Below, piece after piece: positions 11,635 through 22,380 of a stretch of 64,000 bases of DNA. A program made the position numbers and the translations under genes. Under the pieces are notes generated by a model, which saw only the letters and a program-made list of their open reading frames with translations, had not been told where the DNA came from and searched no databases. This DNA is from Uranotaenia lowii (taxonomy: Eukaryota > Arthropoda > Insecta > Diptera > Culicidae). Numbering within the stretch: position 1 is the first letter of the stretch; every line of letters starts with the position of its first letter. Where the stretch lies: the NCBI RefSeq assembly GCF_029784155.1, contig NW_026597466.1, forward strand, positions 1-64,000, in the 5' to 3' direction.

Positions 11635-12525
11635 ATGCGTGGTTTTACTCCAGAGAAGAGAAAAAGTATCGTGCACGAAGGGAGTACTGTCAATGTAGTC
11701 TCATTGAAAAATTGGCCAAAGAAGATCATGTGACCGTCCTGTATGGTCCTGTAAGTTCTGCTATCGTCAAAAAGGTCAGGGATGCCTACAAACAGAAATC
11801 ATCGGCTTCCGTTCTTGATATGGCGAGAAAAGTCGGGACCTCGACGTCTAACGTGGTGCGTTCTAAAGAGCGACTTGGGTTCAAGACGTACCGGAAGCAA
11901 AAAAACCTTAAAAGAACCCAAATCAAGCCGCTTCTGTCAAACCAAGAGCCCGGAAACTGTATGATTAAATATTTTGCAACAGTTCTGGGTACATTATCAT
12001 GGACGATGAAACGTATGTGAAATTGGACTATAAAATCCTTCCTGGGCCACAATACTTCACTGTACGCAAAGACAAGGATATCCCCGAAACGGAGCAGGCC
12101 ATTTTCACCGAAAATTTGGCAAGAAGGTGATAGTGTGGCAATATCTAGCCCGTACGTAACATTGGAAACAATGAACACCCAGAACTATATCAAGAAATGC
12201 CTTCAGAAGCGTTTATTGCCGATGTACCGTCATATTTTGGCCCAATTTGGCATCATGTCATTACGCTAAAGACACACTAGGGTGGTACAAAAACCAAAAC
12301 TTCTGTTTTGTGCAAAAAATCATGAATCCGCCAAATTGCCCCGAGGCATGGTCAATCAAGACTTTTTGGGCTTTGACCAAAGCAAAGCTACGAATATACA
12401 TGAAACCAGCTGACATCTGAAAAATTAAAAAGGATTGACCGAAAGTGGTGAAAATGGTGGGTAATGCAATTGTGCAGAAGCTTATGAGTCATGTTCGAGT
12501 AAAAAGTGCGTAGTCTTGCTTCTGA
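11635..12525 (+). pseudogene. Tc1/mariner-family transposase, multiply frameshifted
   Basis: This is a relic of an IS630/Tc1/mariner transposase, the DDE/D enzyme that cuts and pastes its own element at TA sites. The start ATG at 11635 opens with MRGFTPEKRKSIVHE. After a frameshift, 11712-12020 continues with the helix-turn-helix part (SSASVLDMARKVGTSTSN and VRSKERLGFKTYRKQK). The catalytic domain follows in broken frames: MDDETYVKLDY carries the first acidic residue (about 12000-12033), and FWPNLASCHYAKD (about 12236) has N where family members usually have the second catalytic D. The C-terminal FWALTKAKL and VGNAIVQKLMSHVRV close the gene. Several indels and stops break it, so it cannot make enzyme. 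I did not find clear terminal repeats around it. Confidence 0.85.
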
Positions 12526-12539
12526 TTAAAGATTTTCGT

Positions 12540-13543
12540 CTAATAAGAGTACAGTGTTGGGTAGGACACAAATAATGCTACAGTGTGCCAAGTAAAGTAA
12601 ATAAAATTTTATAAAACAATTCTTTTTATTATTTTGATGGTGTGCTTATAGTTTCTGATACAGTCTATAGGTATTACAGCTTTGAAAACTTGTCTTCAAG
12701 CACAGGACAATGTAAAACGTAAAAGCGTATTTTGGTGTCTAAGAATTGTTGCCGATTTTCTCTCACCAAAGAGAATCGAGACTCATGATTCTTGTATTCG
12801 AAATAGAGATGTTCATTTTAACAAAGAGCTAAAGCCAAACCAACAATAATTCACTGCTTAATAACACTTGAGACGTGTTTATGGAAATTGCTTTTTGAAG
12901 TGTTGAAAACATTCCGCGAACTCTTAGGTCATCGATTATTCAACAAAACTTGAAAATCTCTTGTCTCGGCGGAGTTCCAAAATGCATTTTCTCGGATTTT
13001 TTTTTTATTCTAATCTCATCAATAAATTTCAGCATCGAACAATTACGAAGATTGATTGAATTTGAACCGAGTTCTCTCGATCTACTATTCTGAATCTTTC
13101 AAGTTCCTATGAATTTAAAATTTTAATAGTCAGGTATTCCAAAAATTTCTTTTTAAAAAATTTTAAAATTCATTTGGTATACACTCGCAAACTACAAATT
13201 AAAGAAATAGATATTTCAATGTGTGGATTTTTGAATTTTAAAATTTCAGAAATAAAAAACAGGTATTAGAATTTTGAATATCTTTGACCATGAACTGCTC
13301 GATGACTGAAATTCTGATATTTTTATGTTTTTAAATCATACCTTTACTCTGATATACTGACATAATAATATAACTAAAAAAACTGAAAAAAAATGTCCCG
13401 AAACATTTTTATAGTGAAAGATAAAAGTTCTGTAATTAGGAAATTTTGAGATTAAAAAACTACAAAGTGCTGCAATTTTAATACATTATTTTCAATTTTC
13501 TCAAAACCCATAAGTCTGGAATCCAGCATAGAGAATTTTAATA
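12540..13543. other. AT-rich DNA, nothing recognised
   Basis: No coding trace, tRNA or paired repeat is visible in this kilobase. Confidence 0.3.
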
Positions 13544-13680
13544 CAGTCCCCTTTCGATTTTCGCAACACGACCAAACGCTTTGTGTTGCCAAAATTGAAC
13601 CGCGTCAAAAACGCACGGTTTTTCTCTCACCTGCTTTTTACTTGTTACTAAAAAAAGCCATTGTTGCCAAGTTTGTTTTT
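13544..13680 (+). mobile_element. MITE fragment, CAGWYCCCGTTCG family (left end)
   Basis: Preceded by TA, it reads CAGTCCCCTTTCGATTTTCG and then CAACACGACCAAACG. This is parallel to the left ends at 16015 and 34833, including the second block GTGTTGCCAAAATTGAAC. The right end is missing or too decayed to place. Confidence 0.55.
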
Positions 13681-13822
13681 ATTTTTAATCATGTTAGGCT
13701 AGTTTTTTGGTTTCTTTATAACTTTGGCTATTTTTATCATATTTGAAATTTTTTTAATTTTACATAATTTTTCGTCATTTGTTTGTATTTATAATTCTGT
13801 CATTTTTTATACTTTATTAATA

Positions 13823-14221
13823 AGGCCGGAACAAATTTAAAATCCTTCTTTTGTCACTCGGAGTTGAAACATCGCGAGGGGGGGGGGGGACGATAAAAAA
13901 TAATGCGAAAAACAAATAAATTGGAATAAATTGCACGAAATCTTGTATGCAACAAAGTTCCATAGAATGTCATTGCACAAAACCTCAAAAATGAGTAATT
14001 TTTTATCGAAAAATTCAATAAAATCAAGAATACAGAAGGTGAAATAACTTCTATCTTTCAAAATTTGTTTCATTCATCTTGTAATCTTTTGAATTCTTGA
14101 ATTTTTTTTCGGAAATTTCATTAAATACTTCAACCTTTATTTTTTCCCCCCTTCGGGTTTTTGGGAATTTCGAAGGGGGGGGGGGGGGTGACAAAAGAAA
14201 AAATTGATATTTGTTCCAGCC
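13823..14221. mobile_element. TA-flanked MITE with G-run subterminal blocks
   Basis: The left end AGGCCGGAACAAATTTAAAA continues to TTCTTTTGTCAC. The complement of the right end is GGCTGGAACAAATATCAATT and also runs into TTCTTTTGTCAC. TA flanks both ends (13821-13822 and 14222-14223). Long G runs (13879 and 14177) lie just inside each half. The body is AT-rich without coding sequence. It is a 400-bp non-autonomous element. Confidence 0.75.
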
Positions 14222-14223
14222 TA

Positions 14224-15172
14224 AATTCAACTAATTTTCGAAAACATGTTGTTGTTAGATGTTTTCAAGAGGGTTTTTAGCGTACTACTTTTTTTTACAA
14301 ATTGCTTTTAAAATTTGATTTAAATTTCAAATTATGAAATTCTGAATTTGTGAGTTTCTGAAATCTGTAGTTCTGATATTCAATTTGTTTAAAATGATAC
14401 ACTCTTGAAGATTAGAAATTTTTGAAATTTAATTTGAAAATCTGAATCCGAATCCGAAAAGACTTCCATTATGCTATTCTGTAATTTAAATATGTTTTAT
14501 GTAAAACAAGTTTTAACTCGAAATTTTTCTAATCTGGATAACCAAACTTAAATGAATATTTTTTTATTCATGTTATTGTAACATGGCATCTTATTCATAT
14601 TTTGAAATTAACAAAAACCTGTTATTAAGAATCTCTTTAATTAAAGTCCTTTTCAATTCTGAAATAAATCAAATTGTCAGAAAGTTCGAAAAAACAGCTA
14701 ACTTTGAAAATGCGTCAAAAATTCTGTGTTTTGTATTTTGAAAATCTGAAGACGCGAAAATGTGCCAAATAACGTTAAATTTCCAATCCTCTTTTCGAAG
14801 TTTGAAGGTTTGACTTAAACAATTTTGACAGTTCATTGATTGAAAAGTACGGTTTTCGTACAACTTTTTTTACATGTTTATGGTGTCATGATCATAAAAA
14901 ATTAAAAAAATATATCCTTATGTGCAACGTATAGCTTCTAACTTCAGCTTTTTTTGGATACTAAGTGAAATTTTTTTTAAGCATTTCTTAGTTGATCTAC
15001 AGTTTTTTTCCGAAGCATGTTTTTGGTTTTTTTTAGACTTTGAATAACGAAGAATTGAAGAGTTTTAGGTGAACGCTGTCTAAAAAACAGATTTGAGTTA
15101 CATTACGAGGTTTGCAAATCTATAAATATCGTAAATACCGGTTGAGAAACAAAAGAGATATATAGGTTTTAT
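14224..15172. other. AT-rich DNA, nothing recognised
   Basis: No gene or paired repeat was found. The 64-codon minus frame at 14669-14863 has no recognisable content. Confidence 0.3.
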
Positions 15173-15848
15173 TCAGGAGTGTCAAATTGACACTCCAGGG
15201 ACTGCAACGTGTAAAAATTTCAGGGACGGATGAGGGTGAAGGAAAGATTTTTCCTATATTTTACTGTGCTTTGAAGCAGATCATATTTTAAAAGACATGA
15301 GTATTTTTATTTGTTTTTGTTTTTAACTAACAAAAATCTAAAAAATGTGACTTTTAGGACAATTAAAAGTGATCCATTTCTTCTTTGTCGTTTCCATTAA
15401 GTTACCAAAAATTTGTCGATCATATTTCAACCTTCTTATGCTATATCACATGTCTTTGGATCTCATTTATAAGCAGTAGTTTAAAATCTTTGCGTTCATT
15501 CAGAATACCACCAGATCATCTCATATTTTACACTGATGCTTGGTGCGCATAAAGGTATGGAAAAGATATATGGGAGCCAAAAGTCAATTTTTACAGCAGT
15601 CTAATGTACATATTTGGCAAAAAGTATAGGGTGATTTGTCAATACTTGTCCTCGGGCCATTCAAAAATTCGTGAGTTGCCCTATTGTTGTACATTGATTA
15701 GTTTTAAACCTGACCGCATAACTTGAACACTCGACTAAATTTTATAATTCATTCATTACATTAAATTGTTAAGAATCCGAAATAAGCCTCACCCGTCCCA
15801 ATTGTTTTTACCGTGAAATCTTTAGGAGCGTCAATTTGGCACGCCTGA
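15173..15848. mobile_element. Inverted-repeat element, TCAGGMGTGYCAAATTGAC ends
   Basis: The left end is TCAGGAGTGTCAAATTGACA and the complement of the right end is TCAGGCGTGCCAAATTGACG. Both continue with CTCC, and further in with a GTAAAAA block and GGGACGG(A/G)TGAGG. The 676-bp body is non-coding. The target duplication is not clear. Confidence 0.65.
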
Positions 15849-16014
15849 CTAAAAATGCTTGATCATTTTTGTTACTCAAACGTTTTTTTAAAACTTTCAG
15901 TTTTGAGAACTATCAACCCCAACTCAAATATAATTATAGATCGGCCATCAAATGCTTAAAATAATTTCTATGTAGTGCATGAGTAAGCTGAAGCTAGGTG
16001 CTATATTTGTTGTA

Positions 16015-16180
16015 CAGATCCCGTTGGATTTTGGTAACACGCCCAAACATTTTGTGTTGCCAAAGTCGAACGATTGTTTCTCAACTTTTTTCTCGTATTT
16101 CTACAAAAATCTATTATTATTTCATTAACATAATTTTTAGTCAATTTTTCGGATGTTGCCGAAATCGAATGTTTCCATAA
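16015..16180 (+). mobile_element. Short MITE, CAGWYCCCGTTCG family
   Basis: After TA it begins CAGATCCCGTTGGATTTTGG, then GTGTTGCCAAAGTCGAACG. The right part has TTTTTCGGATGTTGCCGAAA, which is the inverted counterpart of the GGCAACA block. It is about 166 bp. Copies lie at 13544 and 34833. The extreme right end has drifted. Confidence 0.6.
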
Positions 16181-16184
16181 AGGG

Positions 16185-16800
16185 TTGTTTACATTGATTT
16201 TTTTCAAAAACATTACCACAAAAAATGAAAAAGTAATCTAAAGAAAAGTAGCACTTTCTTTTATGATCGACTTTTGAATGCATATCTGGACTTTAATGAA
16301 ATTAACATTAAAACTACCTAAATATAAATTTGAGTTCGAGTTTTTTTTAATAACGTTCAATTAATAAGTTCGTTGTTCAATATTTTTGGCCGGGTTCGTT
16401 AAAATCCAGGAAAGCACCATGGAGAGACCTTTAAACAGCTAAAATACAATTATTTGTCCACATTACATTTTATGAATCGTTCTAAGAGTTCTAGGGAATC
16501 TAACCGATGACTGATGAGTAAAAATTTTATTAAACATAAGTGAGGACGATTAATTCAATGAAAGTAAAGATTGGAAGCTGCCAAAAGATTGCCACAGTAA
16601 ACGGCTAAATATTGAAACTTGAACGAATGCTAATAAACACACGGTGTCTTTTTTTGTACCTTATGAAAGAAAACTTCGGCATCTTTGAAAATTTGCCATA
16701 TTATAGAGCAGACTCTCCCTTCTCCAACGTTCTATTCACGATAAAATCGATTGGGGCTCTAGAACGCCTGTTTTTTCGAAGATTTTCGAACAAATGATTA
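16185..16800. other. AT-rich DNA, nothing recognised
   Basis: No gene or paired repeat is seen. Confidence 0.3.
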
Positions 16801-16807
16801 ATGCAAT

Positions 16808-17375
16808 TTAGCTTAGCTTAGCTTAGTTGACTACTCATATCCACCTTAAATCATTGAGCTTGGAATGCTTGGATATGATAATTCATTTAAAATTTCAGAT
16901 AAAATATTTGATCAGACTTTGTTCAATTTACGCACTTCAAATTCCATGATCGCTGGCGTAGCTAAGCAGAACAAGTTCTACCTCGCCATTGGTTGCTACT
17001 CCGTGATTGATCGAGGCCATCAGTTTTGTTCAAGGTCCAAAAGAATGGTGCTTGGGACTAGCAGCTCATTCACAATGCACAAATCTCATGCTCTCCCTTT
17101 GAAAATGATCAATAACGGTGCCGGCCACGTCCTAGTAGTCAATGAGGAATGAAGGAAGGATTGTTAGTAGGATACTTCAAAGGATCAATTAACAACCTTT
17201 TGTCTCTTTATATTCCAAATATGAATTTTGAAAAATTCAGAAACAATAGTAAGTCAATATCACCAACTATAGAAACCGTCTATACGTCTGCGAATCTATA
17301 TTCAATTATCCATGGAAAGGGTTTTGTTAGTAGGGGAAAGGTTATAGATCAGGATCCATTTTGGTGAATGGTGCG
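16808..17375. repeat. Probable dispersed repeat behind a (TTAGC)n tract
   Basis: A (TTAGC)n run at 16808-16826 leads into GACTACTCATATCCACC and then a less AT-rich segment (16940-17160). The 95-codon frame 16865-17152 covers that segment, has no identifiable domain, and may be accidental. GTTAGTAGG recurs at about 17164 and 17326. The composition suggests a transposon fragment, but I see no diagnostic protein or terminal repeat. Confidence 0.3.
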
Positions 17376-17399
17376 ATCGAGTTTTCGTACATCTCCTAT

Positions 17400-18775
17400 G
17401 CTCCTAGATTTTCTTAAGGAAACTACTATTCTATCTTTGAGGCAGTGATAAGAAGTTTAATAGTAAAGTAAAAATATGTTTAATGTTCTTCAAACTAACT
17501 TGTTTTCCTAATTCTTGTTCCTGATATGCCAATGTGTTTTCAAAAACGATCATTTAGAGTAAAGATTCTTTTATCATACTTCGGAGAATATGAATTGGGA
17601 GATATTTAAAATTTTAAAATTTATTGATAGATGAAGTGCAGCTCATTTTTGTTCTTTTTAAATTTATAACTTGTTTTGTAGGTTGTGATCAAAATGCAAA
17701 ATGCAATTTCAAGAGAAAAAAAAATCGTCATCTAAAAATTTGACATTTTAGACTCTCTTCTATTGAACTCACTATTCAGGAAAAAATCGATCGGGATGTC
17801 TAAAACAGCCATTTTTTGATAAATTGCAAACAAAATACACATGTACAATTTTTAAGTTTTCGCCAATAGTTTTTCTTAAGAACTTGAAATTTAATATTTT
17901 TGAGCTCAGAGGTATTAAAATTCCTTTAAAAATAAATAATAACTAAAATGATTTTGATAAAAATGAGTTTTATTTAAAAAAAATGGCAAAAGTGTGAAGC
18001 TTTAAAGAAAATTTGAACACTTACATTAAACATTTTATTGAAATAGCCTTAATATTATCGAACATTACTGTAGAAAATTCACAAGAGCACGGTAGTAAAG
18101 GTGTATTCTTCAGGATCATTTCTATCAAAGACAGAATGTAGTTTTGAGTTGAGGAAAGAAAGTTAAAATTCAATCATTCACCATAATACCCCTCCCCTTA
18201 CGATTTGTTTTTGTACTCAAGACACCTATGGGTGTGGTTTTAGGAAAAAATATTATATAAATAATCTATTTGGATAATCATGGAATGTGTGCATTGATTG
18301 CTTGCGTTCCCGCAAGTTACATCGTTTTGAATTATAATATATTGGAATAAGAGACAGGTTTTGAATGCACATATCAGGCAGGTTAAATGCCTCAGTGAAG
18401 AAAAATAGAATAGCCATTTTTTTTTTCATTTTATCATTATACATTAAAACATTTGCCACAGCAGAAGAGTTTAATATCGATCTGATAAAAATATAATATG
18501 AACAAAATATTACCATTAGATATGGCTATTTGGCATCCATAACTATGTTTTATGCCAAATAACTAGTGATGTCTAAAATTTTGCCAACATTTCAGCTTTG
18601 GCGTATGCTAAATATCAGTTTCTATCATTTTCAATAAAATTATACCAATTATTGCACATGGAACTAAAATTTAGCTTAAAACATAAATATGCGCATTTAG
18701 CCAGCTCGATTTAGAATAAAATGGTTATTTTGACAACTTTTATTGTAAAATTATTTTTTTTTAAACTGTAAGAGA
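17400..18775. other. AT-rich DNA, nothing recognised
   Basis: No coding, RNA or repeat structure is visible in this stretch. Confidence 0.3.
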
Positions 18776-18779
18776 TTTT

Positions 18780-18848
18780 ATGAAGAGATTTATCATCGTA
18801 ATTTATGATAAATACTTAGTTTTTCGGCCTTATCGATGAAATGTGTAG
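18780..18848 (+). repeat. Partial ~115-bp repeat monomer, copy A
   Basis: It contains AGAGATTTATCATCGTAATT, then TTTTCGGCCTTATCGATGAA. These are the same two blocks, in the same order, as in copies at 19243-19381, 32311-32426, 42308-42405 and 57489-57576. It adjoins the foldback at 18931-19220. Confidence 0.5.
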
Positions 18849-18930
18849 ATGCAACTCTATCTGTATCTACCACTTCATAGTAGCAGACCCGTGCTCAAAC
18901 AAAAATTTGGTGTGTGATGATAATGCTTCT

Positions 18931-19220
18931 ACGGATAGAAGATTAGAATAAGATGAAAGATGTTGAAAATTGAGCGGAAGGGTAATTTTAATTTGAAAAC
19001 TACGAAAAGTACGAACGAACTGCAAGTTTCCGCTTGTGGGACGAACCACGCTAGGCCTACTATTGTGTGGTGGTTGCTACAATTCTATCTGTCTCAACCA
19101 CTGCAAGGTAGTAGGCCCGTGAGGAACAAATCGATGAAATGTGATGAAAAGTTTTCAAATTAAAATTACCCTTCCGCTCAATTTTCAACATCTTTCATCT
19201 TATTCTAATCTTCTATCCGT
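18931..19220. mobile_element. Foldback with two perfect 70-bp arms
   Basis: 18931-19000 and 19151-19220 are perfect reverse complements over 70 bases, separated by a 150-base loop. Within the loop, 19060-19143 repeats a motif (TCTATCTG, then ACCACT, then CCCGTG) that also occurs just outside at 18857-18894. The structure therefore also holds an imperfect direct duplication. There is no coding content. A transcript would form a long perfect hairpin. The perfect arms imply recent origin or conversion between the arms. Confidence 0.85.
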
Positions 19221-19242
19221 CTATAATCTTTCAATTCTTGAA

Positions 19243-19381
19243 TATTCTTTCTCAAAGAATATAAATTTCACCGATATAGCCGATAAATAATTTCACAAAA
19301 TAAAATTTACGGTGATTAACTCTTCATTTAAAAAAATTTCATAATCTTAAGTTGTTCTTACTAAAAAAGACATCACAGTGA
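19243..19381 (-). repeat. ~115-bp repeat monomer, copy B (permuted)
   Basis: On the minus strand the order is GTGATGTC, TTAGTAAGAACA, TTATGAAATTT, GAGTTAATCACCGTAAA, TTATCGGC, CGGTGAAA. In copies C and D the order starts at TTAATCACCG or CTCACCG and ends with GTGATGTC and the following blocks. The copies are circular permutations of one unit of about 115 bp. Confidence 0.6.
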
Positions 19382-19391
19382 TGTCAGTGGC

Positions 19392-19580
19392 TTGTGATAT
19401 AGCTCAGTTGGCAAGTCAGTTGCCTACTGAATCGAGGTTCGAGAGTTAGAGCCCAAGAGTAAACATCGATAATAATTGAACCGGATAAGTTTTTTCGATA
19501 ATTGTCCGCCAACTGGATCGTTGATATAAAGACACGAATGTCACAAAGATGGTAAAATGACAATAATCGAAACAAAAAAA
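19392..19580 (+). mobile_element. tRNA-derived SINE, copy 1
   Basis: The head has a Pol III A box (TAGCTCAGTTGG, from 19400) and a worn B box around 19437-19452. The tRNA-unrelated body has GAACCGGATAAGTTTTTTCG and GTCACAAAGATGGTAAAA. It ends in an A-rich tail near 19571-19580. SINEs are transcribed by Pol III and moved by a LINE enzyme. Copy 2 at 53591-53783 shares the head, body and tail. It lies immediately after repeat copy B. Confidence 0.75.
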
Positions 19581-20116
19581 GGTTTTTTATCAGATATTTA
19601 AACCTGTGGCTTCAAATATTTTGAGATTTTGGAGCCAAATTTTTCCATCGTAGCCCACTGTGTGGCCCTTGATACCCCACAAGTCAAGATCGTGCAATTG
19701 AGGAGGAAGAGGTCTCTTATGCAGTCATGAATTTTTTTAACAAATATAGTTGAAGCCCGGGAACTTAATGTAATACACTAATTTTTTTCAGAATTAGTTG
19801 TTTTATAAGAGAGCTAGGCAAGTTGGTCCAAAATAGATCCCCTGGTCCTAAATAAGTCCGTTACCTTACACTCAGAAAAATACTATTATGTATGCCATAA
19901 GATTCTCTTATGAAGTGACGCCAAAAGAAAAATCATTGAAAATCAAAGATTGTCTTATAATCGAATGAAATCTGAAGATGCACGCGTGCTGCATTGTTAC
20001 TTTTCATAAGAGGTTCTTATGGAAACAATAAATCACCTTCTGATAAGAATAATTTTTGATTTTTCATGCTGAAAACATCCAATGAAGTGTTGCCAAGTTT
20101 ATTTGATATTCACGGT

Positions 20117-21668
20117 GTGTTCGTAAATTGATTTTTTTTCTATCGAAGTGATTTTTTCTATCGATGCTGGCCTAATGGGGTAAATTAAAACAACTGTATG
20201 CAAAAGCATTAGAAGGTGATTTGACATGTACCAATAGACTGAGTCGATTTGGGAACATTTTTGAATTTCTCAAACTCTAGGGTCTAAAAAAATTCGTTTT
20301 GGTCCAAAACTCATCCATGATTTTTTGCAGAATTTTTAAGTAACGTTTACATGAGTAAATTTGAACTCTTAGGTTTGTATGGGAAAATAGAATATTTTGT
20401 ACTGAAAAATCAACATCATTTTTGTTTCTTCTGTGGAATCGAACCAGCTGATGGTTTTTGTGCCAATTTATAAATTTCCTATTGGAATATTTCCGCTGAA
20501 CAACTTAGTTGAAGACACTTACTTCGTATCTTATTAGGCAAAAAACTTATTAGCTTTATAACAGGGGTATGTCTTTTCGTATTGATAAACAATAAATTCA
20601 ATTGACATCACTGCAGGGTGCCTAGCGAGGCCTATCATGACCAGACTTGTAAACCATCGACATTTTCTCTGACAGTCGCACAGCCTGCTTTTATCAGTAT
20701 CATTGTTCGTTCCATCAAACGAATGCGACCGAAAACTTGCCGAACAGTCGACTACCATCAAACGAAACGACATTCATTCTTCTTTGTGTGATTGTCGAAC
20801 GAAATTTCGTGTCTTGGTACACGAGAGGGATAATTTGATGGTCAAACGACCATCATTCCCGACAGTTTACGACATCGCCTATCTCTTTCACGCAGCAGAA
20901 TTTACAGACTCAATAAGCAAATGCAATCTTTTCTATTCACTCCCTCCTGTTGAAAAAAAAAATCGTCACTCTGCAGCGCCGGGTGATGTTTGGATGTGTT
21001 GGTCGAGCAATGTGGAATGATTATCTCGATTATCTACGCAAGAGGGATGACAGTCAAACGACTAACCACAAAAAAGATCAAAATTTCGTTTGACATTTTT
21101 TTGCTCTCCGATCAAACGTTTGCGCTCTCCACGATTGTCACGAACGATGTGTGGTGATGGTCTCCGGAAAAATTCAAACGATGGTGACCAATTACAAGCC
21201 TGATCATGACTACTTTTTTTGCAATACTTCACGAGGTTTCAGCAGTGATGTCAAATGAATTTATTATTTATCAATGCAAAAAGACATACCTCTGTTAAAC
21301 AGTTAATAACTTTTTTGCCTAATAAGATACGAAGTTACGTACTTCGACAAAGTTGTTCAGCGAAAAATGTCCTATAAAAAATTCATAAAATGGCACAAAA
21401 TCATCAGCTGGCTCGGTGCCACAGCAGAAACAAAAATGATGTTGATTTTTCAGTACAAAATATTCAATTTTCCCATAAAAACCTAAATGTTCAAATTTAC
21501 TCATGTAAACGTTAATTAAAAATTCTGCAAAAAACATAGATGAGTTTTGGACCAAAACGAATATTTTTAGACCCCAGGGTTTGAGAAATTCAAAAATGAC
21601 CCCAAACCGACTCTGTCTAATGTACCAAATAAATCGATGCATCACTCAAAAAATCAATTTACGAACAC
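20117..21668. mobile_element. Long foldback element, copy 1
   Basis: Arms of roughly 500 bp run from GTGTTCGTAAATTGATTTTT at 20117 to its complement ending at 21668. Matching internal blocks include GTTTACATGAGTAAATTTGA and AAAATCAACATCATTTTTGT, with their complements on the right. The loop end is marked by TGACATCACTGC on the left and GCAGTGATGTCA on the right. A second, compact copy lies at 51413-52245. A hAT MITE has inserted in the loop. The arms have no stable coding frame. Its only open frames (108 codons and less) are arm shadows. Confidence 0.8.
20642..21202. mobile_element. hAT-type MITE in the foldback loop
   Basis: The left end is CAGACTTGTAA and the complement of the right end is CAGGCTTGTAA. 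Both sides carry the perfect 8-bp target duplication ATCATGAC (20634-20641 and 21203-21210), the hallmark of hAT elements. TCAAACG occurs at least seven times inside, on both strands (about 20717, 20758, 20841, 21053, 21084 as complement, 21113 and 21174). That is typical of subterminal transposase-binding repeats. No transposase is encoded. The 105-codon frame 20703-21020 is not recognisable. Confidence 0.85.
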
Positions 21669-22380
21669 GTCATCAATCATTAATGGACACCATCGGCAGC
21701 GCATCAACAGGCGCTTCCATCAAAGTTATTTTTGCCGCATCCTAACTTCGACCTCGCGTTTTTTGTCGAAAAGTATAAACAAGAAATGTATTTTAGTTTA
21801 CTAATATATTAAACGTTCACATCAAAAACATCAAATCGAACTTACCATTCCGGAGATGACAATAACATTTAACTTTGAAGGAAAACTAGTAACTATGAAC
21901 TAGCGGTTGCTCCGTACTGTTAGATGATGAAAAAACTGATGGAACTAATGCATGTGTTCATTATTTTTACACAATGCCGTTTCTATTATTTTTCATAAGA
22001 ACATCGTATGGAAATTGAAAGAATTTCATAAGACTCTTATGAAAAATTATTTTACTTTAGAGTGTAGCGGTTCATAAGATGCGTCTTGTGAAAATTATAA
22101 TAAAAATTTGCCTGAGTGTATTTATTTTGAATTTTAAATTTAAGACTTTTAAGAAAAGTTAACCACCGTTAATTGATTTTTGTAAATTTTATTTTCGGCA
22201 TATCGGTGAAATTGTATACTCTTGGAAAAAAAATATCAGAATTGGAAATGGATAAAGATGGATAGAAAAGTTAGAAGAAAATTTACAATTGTTGAAAAAA
22301 GCGAAAAAGCATTTTTGCGATGAAAACTTATTAACGTAATTTAAACCATATTTTACCTCGCAACATTGCATTACTTAGGA

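Larger units (their letters stand above)
19869..22118. mobile_element. TA-flanked element, host of a nested foldback
   Basis: The left end is CACTCAGAAAAAT and the complement of the right end is CACTCAGGCAAAT, with TA on both flanks (19867-19868 and 22119-22120). CATAAGA/TCTTATG motifs are scattered near both ends as subterminal repeats (for example 19891, 20007, 21997, 22030 and 22073). The middle is occupied by the foldback element at 20117-21668, which in turn holds a hAT MITE. No transposase is present. Confidence 0.65.

Noticed and set aside
16865..17152. 95-codon frame as a real small gene
   Set aside because: It follows a (TTAGC)n tract in sequence that looks like a dispersed repeat, and the protein has no recognisable domain.
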